Positions 8,151-15,126 of a DNA stretch of 15,126 nt are shown here, in pieces; the stretch's first letter is position 1, and every line of letters begins with the position of its first letter. The notes under the pieces are model-generated. The model worked only from the letters and a program-made list of their open reading frames with translations, searched no databases and was not told where the DNA came from. The position numbers were made by a program, and so were the translations under genes. The stretch covers positions 1 to 15,126 of the forward strand of contig JAHAGQ010000031.1 in NCBI GenBank assembly GCA_018373675.1. The letters run 5' to 3'. Source of the stretch: Collinsella sp. Lineage in GTDB: Bacteria > Actinomycetota > Coriobacteriia > Coriobacteriales > Coriobacteriaceae.

Positions 8151-8617
8151 ATGTCCGGAAAGAAGAAAAAGGGTTCCGAGAAGGCGACCCCGAGTGTCTA
8201 CGGCAGGCTCACCAGTCACGAAAGGGACACGGTCCAGAAGATGCTGGAGCTGGACGCCCGCGCGCCTCCAGGGCGATGCTCGGCGGCGATGCGGAGGCGC
8301 TGCTAGACGCCTACGGCCTGGAGGGACGTGCCCATCGGAAGACTCGACCTGACGCCGAGCCTCATCGAGAGGGCGCGCGCAGAAAGGCGCGACGCCCCGC
8401 TGGCCTAGCCTAGAGGCAAAACGGAATAGGCGGACCGACCGTCCGGCTGAGTCTGGAAAGAGGTGCCAAACTGAGGGCGGAGAATGGCCACCGGATCTAT
8501 CGAACACATATCCACCGTTCCTTCAACTGGGGAAACGGCACCCCCGGGGTCCATGGGGGCCGCGGGGACGTTCGGTTAGCCGCAGGTACGGACTATCTGC
8601 GCAGTGTGTTCGACTGA
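8151..8617 (+). pseudogene. IS30-family transposase fragment, frameshifted
   Basis: An ATG at 8151 opens a frame with a lysine-rich start (MSGKKKKGSEKATPSV) and then YGRLTSHERDTVQKMLEL. This matches the N-terminal HTH_38-type pattern of IS30 transposases (R-L-T-x2-E-R-x-x-I). After residue 37 the reading becomes arginine-rich and stops at TAG 8304-8306; family members continue for about 300 more residues. A second stop-free stretch without a start codon runs 8414-8617 and ends in a TGA; I cannot assign it. Another frame is open 8087-8413 but shows no family features. The gene is broken and should not make an active transposase. Family assignment rests on the first 35 residues only. Confidence 0.5.
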
Positions 8618-8645
8618 GATCGGAAATCAACCACGAATGGTGCAC

Positions 8646-8754
8646 ACGGCATCGAGAACCCCGCAACAAACCTCGCCCTAGATTTCAAAGCTATCAATCT
8701 TCCGAGTGTCGAACAGCATGGTTACGCCATGTCTCTCTAAGCGTAGGTGCACAA
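8646..8754. other. non-coding stretch between IS relic and GT2 gene
   Basis: No gene is seen. The stretch lies downstream of the leftward GT2 stop. It contains a weak hairpin with catgg/ccatg arms around 8717-8731 but no T tract, and another ggtgcac at 8746-8752 that also occurs in the 13-base direct repeat. A terminator for the GT2 gene is therefore uncertain. Confidence 0.35.
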
Positions 8755-9699
8755 CTACGAGGTTTTCTCAAAAGATTTAATTGTAACCACACGCGCCATA
8801 TTAATGATATTCATTAAATACGACTTAGAGCAAAATGGGATTTGAAGCAATTGTGAAATACCTTTTGCTCGATTACCAGAATGAATACTTCTCAACCCAT
8901 TATTAAATAATGCATTTGCCTTTAGATAGTTCTCAGCTCGGCGCCGATCGAACCGCTCGGCGACGATTGCATCAATCTTATCGACATCCAGTGATCGACC
9001 CTCTTTGAAAGCTGAACGTAAACACTGAGAAACAACGAACTGTTTATACAAATTGCTACGCGAAATGCTATTAACAGTCATTCTGTATCGAATGAGGGGC
9101 TCTGGAACATTTCCAATAGTGAACCCTTCCAGCTCAGCACGCAACAGCAAGTCATAGTCTTCTGCTAGCGGAACAGGCCGATACCCCATTTCAAATACAG
9201 ACCTTCTTCCAAACCAACTCGGATGAGGTACGCAATTTCTAATCACAAGAGAACGCCTAACGCCTTCACCCGAACATGGAATTGAATCAACGAGATATAA
9301 TTGACTACCGTCTTCGTCAATGGCGTTCAAATAAGAACCCACTAGGTCAAGCTCATGTTCTTCAAGATACGACAACTGCCGTTCAATGCGCTGCGCCTCA
9401 GAAATGTCATCTGAGTCCATTCGGCAGATATACTGACCGCGTGAGAACTTGAACGCCCTTTCCAAAGATGCAGCAAGACCAAGATTACGTTCATTTCTCA
9501 CGAGGCAAATCCTGCTGTCATGAGAGCTATAGTTTTGAGCAATGTCGTAAAGTGTGTTGTCATCTGGATTATCAAAAACAACAACCACCTCGATTCGGTG
9601 ATAGGTCTGCTTTAAAATAGACGCTAGTGCCTCAGTAAAATCTTTGGCGCTCTCCCTATAACAAGGCATGAGCACTGAAACCAACTGTGAATCTGTCAA
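8755..9699 (-). CDS. GT2 family glycosyltransferase
   Basis: A 314-residue cytoplasmic GT-A family-2 enzyme. It opens with VSVLMPCYRES (residues 7-17), carries the nucleotide-sugar metal motif DSDD at 95-98, and has an acceptor-side AEDYDLLLR segment typical of capsule GTs around 180. No transmembrane helix is seen. The start is a TTG at 9699, justified by a strong GGAGG Shine-Dalgarno at 9706-9710 with a 6-base spacer; no better start lies nearby. It is followed by about 100 non-coding bases and then the IS relic, so it may once have been continuous with the leftward operon. It is divergent from the GT4 gene with only 36 bases between start codons. The sugar and acceptor are unknown. Confidence 0.86.
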   Translation of the reverse strand: MTDSQLVSVLMPCYRESAKDFTEALASILKQTYHRIEVVVVFDNPDDNTLYDIAQNYSSHDSRICLVRNERNLGLAASLERAFKFSRGQYICRMDSDDISEAQRIERQLSYLEEHELDLVGSYLNAIDEDGSQLYLVDSIPCSGEGVRRSLVIRNCVPHPSWFGRRSVFEMGYRPVPLAEDYDLLLRAELEGFTIGNVPEPLIRYRMTVNSISRSNLYKQFVVSQCLRSAFKEGRSLDVDKIDAIVAERFDRRRAENYLKANALFNNGLRSIHSGNRAKGISQLLQIPFCSKSYLMNIINMARVVTIKSFEKTS

Positions 9700-9705
9700 C
9701 TAAAA

Positions 9706-9710
9706 CCTCC
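9706..9710 (-). promoter_or_regulatory. Shine-Dalgarno that supports a TTG start
   Basis: On the minus strand GGAGG is followed by a 6-base spacer (TTTTAG) and then the TTG codon at 9697-9699. The strength and spacing decide the start of the GT2 gene despite the rare initiation codon. Confidence 0.7.
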
Positions 9711-9735
9711 AACACCGCTGCGGGAGCAAACGATA

Positions 9736-10836
9736 ATGCAAACTACCGATAGTTTAATAGTCCTTCATGTGGCATATATTACAAGTGATTTCGCTTCTGG
9801 CGTGTCTACAGTGGTGCCTCAATACCTAAATGAGCAGTCAGAAATAAAGGACATGAATATAGCTCTATTAAATCTTGCAAACTATAGACCTAAAGATGCT
9901 AAATATCCCGTCTTCTATCATCAGTCATGCATAGAAAAACTTCCTGAACCGTTTTGCAATCCGTCACTCGTAATATTTCATGAGATATATAGGCCGGATC
10001 ACATTAAACTAAGCCATTGGCTCAGAAGACATGCGATCCCATACATCATCACACCACATGGGTCTCTAACATATGTGGCTCAAGAACAGCATCATTTAGC
10101 TAAACAATTGCTTAATGTTTTCTTCTATAACGCCTTTATTCGCAATGCTGATTGTATCCATTTTCTATCGGAAAAAGAAGCGATGAGTTCAAACGGCTTT
10201 AAACATAGGAAAGCAAGCATTATTCCAAATGGTGTTAGCATCCCAAACGCCAAAGCCTCAAACTTAGACAGCCGCATCGCGCTTTTTATTGGCCGCCTAG
10301 ATATAGAGGTCAAAGGTCTTGATCTACTGATCAAGAGTCTGCCGCTAATAGCTGATGAACTAAGAGGGCTCGGAGCTAAAATTTACATCTACGGTCCAGA
10401 CGAAGATGGGTCTATGGCCAAACTGGAACTACTTATTGCCGACAATCAAGTATCCGATATTGTTTTATTAAATGGTCCAGTTAATGGTCAATCTAAAGCG
10501 GACGCTTTCCTCCAATCGCAGTTTTATATCCAACTTTCACGCACTGAAGGTTTCCCGACGTCTGTTTTGGAAGCACTAGCATATGGCCTCCCAATTATTG
10601 TTACCGAGGGAACCACATGGAAAGAAACAGCGAACAATAAAGGAATTGGAATCGGTGTAGAATCTGATCTCGAAGCCATTTCTAACGCAATTCTCACCCT
10701 GTTCAATGACGATGAACTTCGTTGTAAACTTGCAAATGCAGCTAGAAAGTATGCAATTGAACACTTTCAATGGAAGGCCATTGCCAAGCGTCAATTTATT
10801 TTATACAGGGACATTGTAAACGGGCTTTCTAACTAA
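9736..10836 (+). CDS. GT4 family glycosyltransferase
   Basis: A 366-residue GT-B fold, retaining family-4 enzyme acting in the cytoplasm. Evidence includes an N-terminal glycine-rich SGVSTVVPQYL (residues 21-31), TPHGS (106-110), the linker IPNGV (163-167), the donor-domain opening FIGRLDIEVKGLDLLI (184-199), and the E-x7-E donor motif EGFPTSVLEAL with E271 and E279. The length is typical. The ATG has GGGAG nine bases upstream. The gene is divergent from the minus-strand GT2, so its promoter must lie inside that gene; I could not find a convincing one. It is followed after 33 bases by a GT2 on the same strand, likely an operon. Which sugar it transfers is not known. Confidence 0.88.
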   Translation: MQTTDSLIVLHVAYITSDFASGVSTVVPQYLNEQSEIKDMNIALLNLANYRPKDAKYPVFYHQSCIEKLPEPFCNPSLVIFHEIYRPDHIKLSHWLRRHAIPYIITPHGSLTYVAQEQHHLAKQLLNVFFYNAFIRNADCIHFLSEKEAMSSNGFKHRKASIIPNGVSIPNAKASNLDSRIALFIGRLDIEVKGLDLLIKSLPLIADELRGLGAKIYIYGPDEDGSMAKLELLIADNQVSDIVLLNGPVNGQSKADAFLQSQFYIQLSRTEGFPTSVLEALAYGLPIIVTEGTTWKETANNKGIGIGVESDLEAISNAILTLFNDDELRCKLANAARKYAIEHFQWKAIAKRQFILYRDIVNGLSN

Positions 10837-10858
10837 CCATCTTGTTCTTCCAATACGG

Positions 10859-10864
10859 AAAGGG
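10859..10864 (+). promoter_or_regulatory. ribosome binding site of the downstream GT2
   Basis: AAAGGG lies five bases upstream of the ATG at 10870 in the short 33-base gap after the GT4 gene. This supports the chosen start and suggests the two plus-strand genes are co-transcribed with independent initiation. Confidence 0.6.
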
Positions 10865-10869
10865 ACTAA

Positions 10870-11886
10870 ATGCTGTTTTCAATTATTATCCCTGCATATA
10901 ATGCGGCATCCAGTTTGCCGGAAACGTTATCATCCATCTACCAACAAACATATGACGGCTATGAAATAATTCTCATCAATGATGGATCAGCAGACGCTAC
11001 TGAAAGTGTCTGCAAAATGTTTTGTGAATCTCACAACAATACGCATTACGTTAGACAAAATAATATGGGCGTATATGAGGCCAGGCGAAAAGGCGCGGAG
11101 ATAAGCGCCGGAGATTACCTGGTCTTTGTTGATGCGGATGATTCTTTGCGCTTCGATACCCTATCTATTCTTGCTCGCGAAATCGATAAGTGCAATCCAG
11201 ACATAATCTGTTTCAGCTATACAAGAAACCCAGACTATTCAAACGATCCGTTTATCAATCCCGCCCTTCCGTCTGGCATCTATGAAGGTGACGATCTCGC
11301 CGAAGTCAGAAAATGTTTGGCACGAGGGAAACTCAATTCAATTTGGGGAAAGGCAATCAAAAGAAACTGTCTGATTGACGATTTAAGCAATACCGATACA
11401 AAGAGAATCGATTTTGCAGAAGATTTTCTGCAAATGATACCCATAGTCGATTCAGCCAGATCGGTTTTACAAATAAGTGATGCGCTGTATTATTACAATT
11501 GTCAAAACGGACAAAGCGCAACACACAGCTATAAGGAAAAACAGCTTTCAGATTTAACCTTCGTCACCTCAAGCCTAGTGAAAATCGCTGCTCGTTGGGG
11601 AGAAGAAACAGAAAGGCTGGCATGGAAAACAAGAACGGAACAGTATCTTTATCTCCTATCGATCAACGAGCTCAGTGACAATAAAGAGACCAAAAAACGT
11701 AACTTTGTTTCAATTTCAGAGGCCTTATTTAATCCCTCAATTAAAGCTAATGTCCCTTGCAGCACCTACAGACCTGACAGCTATTTACTGTTCCTTGCGG
11801 CAAAGAATAAGAACTATTTGTTATCTCGAGTAGTAATTCGCTGTTGTGAACAGCTAAAACTATTGATACTGAAAATCTTGAGCTAA
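10870..11886 (+). CDS. GT2 family glycosyltransferase (EpsJ-like)
   Basis: A 338-residue GT-A enzyme. It has the classic opening FSIIIPAYNAASSL (residues 3-16), ILINDGSAD (34-42), the GDYLVFVDADD nucleotide/metal segment with DADD at 88-91, and an SIWGKAIKR segment where this group binds the acceptor. No transmembrane segment is obvious until a weakly hydrophobic C-terminal tail. It resembles exopolysaccharide GTs of the EpsJ type. It lies downstream of the GT4 gene with its own Shine-Dalgarno and converges on the flippase gene across a 146-base spacer. The linkage cannot be predicted. Confidence 0.87.
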   Translation: MLFSIIIPAYNAASSLPETLSSIYQQTYDGYEIILINDGSADATESVCKMFCESHNNTHYVRQNNMGVYEARRKGAEISAGDYLVFVDADDSLRFDTLSILAREIDKCNPDIICFSYTRNPDYSNDPFINPALPSGIYEGDDLAEVRKCLARGKLNSIWGKAIKRNCLIDDLSNTDTKRIDFAEDFLQMIPIVDSARSVLQISDALYYYNCQNGQSATHSYKEKQLSDLTFVTSSLVKIAARWGEETERLAWKTRTEQYLYLLSINELSDNKETKKRNFVSISEALFNPSIKANVPCSTYRPDSYLLFLAAKNKNYLLSRVVIRCCEQLKLLILKILS

Positions 11887-11931
11887 TCGCTCTGTTGTCA
11901 TCGCTCATTTTTCCTGGCACCGAGTAGTAAA

Positions 11932-11980
11932 ACCAACCGACTTAGCCTTCGATAATCAAATGTTAGGCAAGCCGGTTGGT
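11932..11980 (-). terminator. rho-independent terminator of the flippase operon
   Basis: On the minus strand the arms ACCAACCGGCTTGCC and GGCTAAGTCGGTTGGT form a stem with eight GC-rich pairs, one G-U, six more pairs and one bulged T, around an 18-base loop, then a TTTT run. It starts 53 bases after the flippase TAA. On the plus strand the G-U becomes an A-C mismatch and no T tract follows, so it mainly serves the leftward transcript. Confidence 0.62.
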
Positions 11981-12032
11981 CATAAAAGTAATGAAAGTAC
12001 ATTAGGCTATTCTGCTTAATAAGCGTCGCAGA

Positions 12033-13583
12033 TTATCGCTTGATAAATGCAGATATGCTCGTCTTTTCGGATTCGTTTAGCCCAAACATCAAAACCAAGA
12101 AGAAATAGATAAAGAAATAAATTATTGCTGACACCAAAACCACCACAAGGCCAGATAAAAGGCTTTTAATTAGGTTATAGAGCAGCAGCAAAGCCCCCGT
12201 ACCGACAATAACCAAGACGGAAAGTTTGGCAATTTCAAGCCAAAATTTCTTTATGTTCAACCCAAGCTTTTCAGAATAATACCAATTCATACAGAAACCG
12301 TTACCTATAACCATAGCGATGGCTGTTGAAACTGCTGCGCCCACTATGCCCATAAGCTTAAGCAGTATAATCGTCACGACCACGTTGACAAGCGCAATCG
12401 CAAGATACATATACCCCCTATACAGGTAAACATTCGCAACCTGCATTATGGTAAGTCCCAAGTTCTGAATTAAGTCAATGGTAAATGGAACCATTACGAT
12501 CAAGGCGATATAGAAAGCGTCTATATAGTCCTTACCAGCCCAAATAATGATGAAATCTTTCCCCAGAACAATAAATAAACTAAGAACAAATCCGCAGACG
12601 ATAAAGGAAATGCGACCGACTTTAATGAAGAGATCCGAAATTTCAGACATATCCTTATTCTGGCAATACAGTTCTGAAACTCGAGGAAGATAAACTGAAG
12701 AGGCTGCCGTACCGATTGTCATATAAATCGTGTAGATTTGAGATCCAACAGAATATACCGCAACGGCGGCAGCACCAAAATAATAGCCGACAATTAATTG
12801 ATCGGTTTTCCAGAAAATCTGGTCAGCAATCGTCACCAATACAATCGCGCCGCTAAAAAATAGCAATCCTTTAGCCAGTTTCATGTCCCAGCCATGATAT
12901 CTGAAACTAATATGCAGATTATATTTAGCAAACAAACGCTGGCTCACCGCGCACAACGCATTTGTAACAAGCACAACTAAACATACGGCTAATGCATTCT
13001 TAAAAATTGTCGTAAGTCCATACACAATGAAAGGCTGAGCTATTAGGGCGGCCAATTGCGACCCCTTCAAAAAAACGAACCTTTCATTAGCAGTTATCGC
13101 CGCAACGCTAATAGTGTTGTTCATGATAACAATTGTGTTGATCCCTAATACAACAAGCATTGCGGAACACTCATCAAGCTGTGGGTTTGTAAAACTGGCT
13201 GAATATACAAACCGAACAACCACGGCGAGAACGCAACTTATTAGCATCACGAACACAGATAGGACCCAGTACAGACGCCTAGCTATTGCGAGAGTATTCT
13301 CCATTAAGTCATTTTTGCCCTCTGCCATATACTTGCAATAAAAACGCCCAACACCGGCAGACAAAATCCCATTAATGGAAACTATATAAGACATGATAGA
13401 ACCTATCAATTGATAGAGTCCATATTCGTCTTGTCCAATGTTTTGCAACAACATCGGAACATATACAAAGCCGACTAAAGCCTGAGCCAGTATATAACCA
13501 TATGTAATTATTATGCCAGTAAGTCTTCTGCTTGCGCTACTTATCAGAATCACCGTTTCACAATTAGTTGCTTCAAATACCAT
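12033..13583 (-). CDS. Wzx-type polysaccharide flippase (MOP superfamily)
   Basis: A 516-residue polytopic membrane protein with about 12-14 hydrophobic helices, matching the oligosaccharide/polysaccharide flippase family. It would move undecaprenyl-diphosphate-linked repeat units across the membrane. Family-like features are the early helix ending in PMLLQNIGQDEYGLYQLIGSI (near residues 43-63), the helical repeats with few charges, and the IWAGKDYIDAF segment in the second half. An ATG at 13583 is used here, although no good Shine-Dalgarno is visible and the first 16 residues look atypical; a GTG about ten codons in is an alternative. The gene follows the wall-protein stop by 15 bases and so is likely co-transcribed. 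The partner polymerase is not in the window. Confidence 0.87.
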   Translation of the reverse strand: MVFEATNCETVILISSASRRLTGIIITYGYILAQALVGFVYVPMLLQNIGQDEYGLYQLIGSIMSYIVSINGILSAGVGRFYCKYMAEGKNDLMENTLAIARRLYWVLSVFVMLISCVLAVVVRFVYSASFTNPQLDECSAMLVVLGINTIVIMNNTISVAAITANERFVFLKGSQLAALIAQPFIVYGLTTIFKNALAVCLVVLVTNALCAVSQRLFAKYNLHISFRYHGWDMKLAKGLLFFSGAIVLVTIADQIFWKTDQLIVGYYFGAAAVAVYSVGSQIYTIYMTIGTAASSVYLPRVSELYCQNKDMSEISDLFIKVGRISFIVCGFVLSLFIVLGKDFIIIWAGKDYIDAFYIALIVMVPFTIDLIQNLGLTIMQVANVYLYRGYMYLAIALVNVVVTIILLKLMGIVGAAVSTAIAMVIGNGFCMNWYYSEKLGLNIKKFWLEIAKLSVLVIVGTGALLLLYNLIKSLLSGLVVVLVSAIIYFFIYFFLVLMFGLNESEKTSISAFIKR

Positions 13584-13598
13584 TCAGAAATTAAAGCA

Positions 13599-15126
13599 CT
13601 ATTTAATCAGAACAACCGATTGCCGAACCTCTCCTTTGTTCGCATTGTTAAAGCAGGGTCCAATTAAATTCCCAGGCAGAATTTGATGCCACATTTTATT
13701 GTCATGCGGATTATCTCCCCAGAAGAACCCAATATGACAGTCGATTGATCCGTCAGTCTTAAAGAAGATAATATCTCCCTTTTGAGCATAACCACTATTT
13801 AGCATATCTTGGACAGTACGGAACTCATACATTTTGCATCCCAAATCTCGAGCATAGCCATACCATCTCCAAGCGTTAATATAGCCGCCACCGCCTGGCC
13901 CCCCAGCCCAAGGAGAGTGATTATTATTCTGCGCAATACGATTGACATCGCCACCAACCGCAGCATAAGCATGAGCCACGAAGCCAGTGCAATTCATGCC
14001 AGTATAGCCATCCCATCTCGGGGCACCTTTTGGATAAAGGCAACTATCATAAGAGAAGCCACCAGAATATCTCGTTCCTAAATAATAGCCATCAAATTGA
14101 TGCGACGTAAGCCAAGTGACGAGTCCAATACGACTAACCCCCAAAACCGTTGAGCTACCAAATGGGCTGTAGTAAATCTGAGTCGACTTCGACTGGAGAG
14201 TGCCATCAGGAAGCAAGACATCGCAGTAAAGATCGTAATAACCATCTTGCAATCCAAGTGCAGAGGGATTGAAATAAGCGTCATTCACACTGGAAAATTC
14301 TTTTAGAACACCCCATTTGCTCCAGTCGGACTTGGCCCAAACAAATTTAAACTGAAATTGCCCAGATTTTTCAGCTGCAAGCGTTCCCAAATCAGCTCGA
14401 ACTCCCCAAGAATTATTGCCATCAGTCGAAATTGCAGTAATCCTCGAGAAATCCCAACAGCTAATGATTGTTCTTTTTGTTTGGACAACTCCATCTGACC
14501 CCGAAACGTCACAGATCAATTCATAGTCTCCGGCGTCTTTTGGAGCCCATTGCAAGTGTGAACTTGTGCCCTGTTGAGCAACGCCCCAGTCAGCCCAATT
14601 ATTCTTATTCCAGACGAACTTATACTGTAAGTAATTAGTATCACCCGAGCATCTGGCATCGATCTCAGTGCTTTCATTAGGCCTGACAAGCGTTGCAGAA
14701 GAACTCAAGGACTCGTAATTCCACTTCTCGGAGCCAATCGAGCATTCAGTCTTCGAGGTCATCGTCTGATCGTTGGCCTCATCAATAACATCAACAAAAA
14801 CGGTGACAGCGCCAGATTTATCGACTCTCCAGTCAATTGAGGATTTACCTCTGCCGGAGTCAATCACACCCCATTCAGCCCAGTTGTTCCGCATCCAAAC
14901 ATATTTGTATGAAATCTGATTATTCTTTCGGATGGTAATCCGAGGTGTAATTGAAAGCGTATCCCCTACGCACAAATTGGATGAATCAGATTTCAAATCT
15001 ATTGAAGTGAAGTTAGATAGATTTCTCTCCACTCTGACGGGGAACCTCCAGGTCCTCACGTTGCCGGCCGAATCGACGGCGTCGACCAAGATGTTGACGT
15101 CGCCGGCGACCTCCGGCACCCAATCG
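13599..15126 (-). CDS. NlpC/P60-type wall protein with Ig-like repeats (N-terminus outside window)
   Basis: The frame is open to the right edge, so the gene begins outside the window; numbering here counts from the GTG at 15119. Three related modules of about 95 residues (about 30-125, 130-225, 225-318) each carry a core such as YKFVWNKNNWADWGV (167, 71 and 257 region starts) followed by an aromatic or proline strand and a DV-x-DG strand, so they look like beta-sandwich Ig-like domains. The C-terminal domain has the NlpC/P60 set: Cys377 in MNCTGFV, His462 in CHIGFFWG and a possible third residue His478 in WHQ. Such enzymes cleave peptidoglycan stem peptides or related amides. The protein is probably secreted, with any signal peptide off-window. 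Codon usage changes sharply near 15030. It precedes the flippase gene by 15 bases. Confidence 0.8.
   Translation of the reverse strand, partial: DWVPEVAGDVNILVDAVDSAGNVRTWRFPVRVERNLSNFTSIDLKSDSSNLCVGDTLSITPRITIRKNNQISYKYVWMRNNWAEWGVIDSGRGKSSIDWRVDKSGAVTVFVDVIDEANDQTMTSKTECSIGSEKWNYESLSSSATLVRPNESTEIDARCSGDTNYLQYKFVWNKNNWADWGVAQQGTSSHLQWAPKDAGDYELICDVSGSDGVVQTKRTIISCWDFSRITAISTDGNNSWGVRADLGTLAAEKSGQFQFKFVWAKSDWSKWGVLKEFSSVNDAYFNPSALGLQDGYYDLYCDVLLPDGTLQSKSTQIYYSPFGSSTVLGVSRIGLVTWLTSHQFDGYYLGTRYSGGFSYDSCLYPKGAPRWDGYTGMNCTGFVAHAYAAVGGDVNRIAQNNNHSPWAGGPGGGGYINAWRWYGYARDLGCKMYEFRTVQDMLNSGYAQKGDIIFFKTDGSIDCHIGFFWGDNPHDNKMWHQILPGNLIGPCFNNANKGEVRQSVVLIK

Larger units (their letters stand above)
8020..8645. 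mobile_element. degenerate IS30-like insertion sequence relic
   Basis: A GC-rich block sits between AT-rich polysaccharide genes. It is bounded by a 13-base direct repeat, acgaatggtgcac, at 8020-8032 and 8633-8645, and holds a perfect 40-bp palindrome at 8060-8099 followed by a broken transposase start. The palindrome is best read as two abutted terminal inverted repeats, with the relic beginning at TGTACGG (8080). No intact transposase or matching right end of the 8080 copy is visible. The direct repeat is too long for an IS30 target duplication. It may instead mark two fragments of the same IS right end, which is inference. Confidence 0.55.

Noticed and set aside
8109..8507. Minus-strand 132-residue open frame in the GC-rich relic
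   Set aside because: It is arginine- and proline-rich with no family motif and is antisense to the transposase fragment; GC-rich DNA often has such chance frames.
13599..15119. Taking the GTG at 15119 as the true start of the NlpC/P60 gene
   Set aside because: The frame stays open to the edge, with D-W before it matching the repeat pattern, so the start is outside the window.
13599..15126. CRISPR or tandem DNA repeat in the Ig-like repeat region
   Set aside because: The repeats are diverged at the protein level, about 95 residues long, and not near-identical DNA units.

Overview
The window looks like a horizontally acquired, AT-rich surface-polysaccharide locus in a Gram-positive host, most likely a GC-rich actinobacterium; a Coriobacteriia member such as Collinsella or Olsenella is my guess. 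That guess rests on GC-rich sequence at both edges and in a central mobile-element relic, on an NlpC/P60 wall protein with repeated Ig-like W-x5-W-x2-WGV modules, and on WsaF-like and DUF2142/DUF2304 glycosylation genes. No rRNA, tRNA or housekeeping gene is present to fix the taxonomy.

Layout. (1) 86-7954, minus strand: a tight run transcribed right to left. In order it holds a DPM1/GtrB-like GT2 (7262-7954), a DUF2304 small membrane protein (6921-7265), a DUF2142 polytopic membrane protein (4718-6751), a tandem-domain GT2 (2335-4716), a WsaF-like glycosyltransferase (760-2325) and a truncated polysaccharide pyruvyl transferase (86-760). Most junctions overlap or touch; the exception is a 169-bp gap before DUF2142. 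A clear sigma70-type promoter (TTAACC, 17 bp, TATAAT) sits just upstream at 7982-8010. (2) About 8020-8645: a GC-rich degenerate insertion-sequence relic. It has a perfect 40-bp palindrome, the start of an IS30-like transposase and 13-bp direct repeats. (3) 8755-9699, minus: a GT2 with a TTG start. (4) 9736-11886, plus: a divergent pair, GT4 then GT2. (5) 12033-15126, minus: a Wzx-type flippase preceded by an NlpC/P60 wall protein whose N-terminus lies outside the window. A rho-independent terminator at 11932-11980 separates it from the convergent GT pair.

How the genes may work together (inference). The cytoplasmic GTs (8755-9699, 9736-10836, 10870-11886, the tandem GT2 and the WsaF-like enzyme) would build a lipid-linked glycan. 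The Wzx protein would flip it. The GtrB-like GT, DUF2304 and DUF2142 trio would make a polyprenyl-phosphate sugar and transfer it outside the membrane. The pyruvyl transferase, if it were intact, would add an acidic ketal. No priming phosphoglycosyl transferase, Wzy polymerase or ABC exporter is seen, so the pathway is incomplete within the window.

The strongest evolutionary signal is composition. Both ends switch to GC-rich sequence inside or right beside a gene: the pyruvyl transferase is cut short near 86, and the NlpC/P60 gene changes codon usage abruptly near 15030. This looks like the two recombination edges of a swapped cassette.
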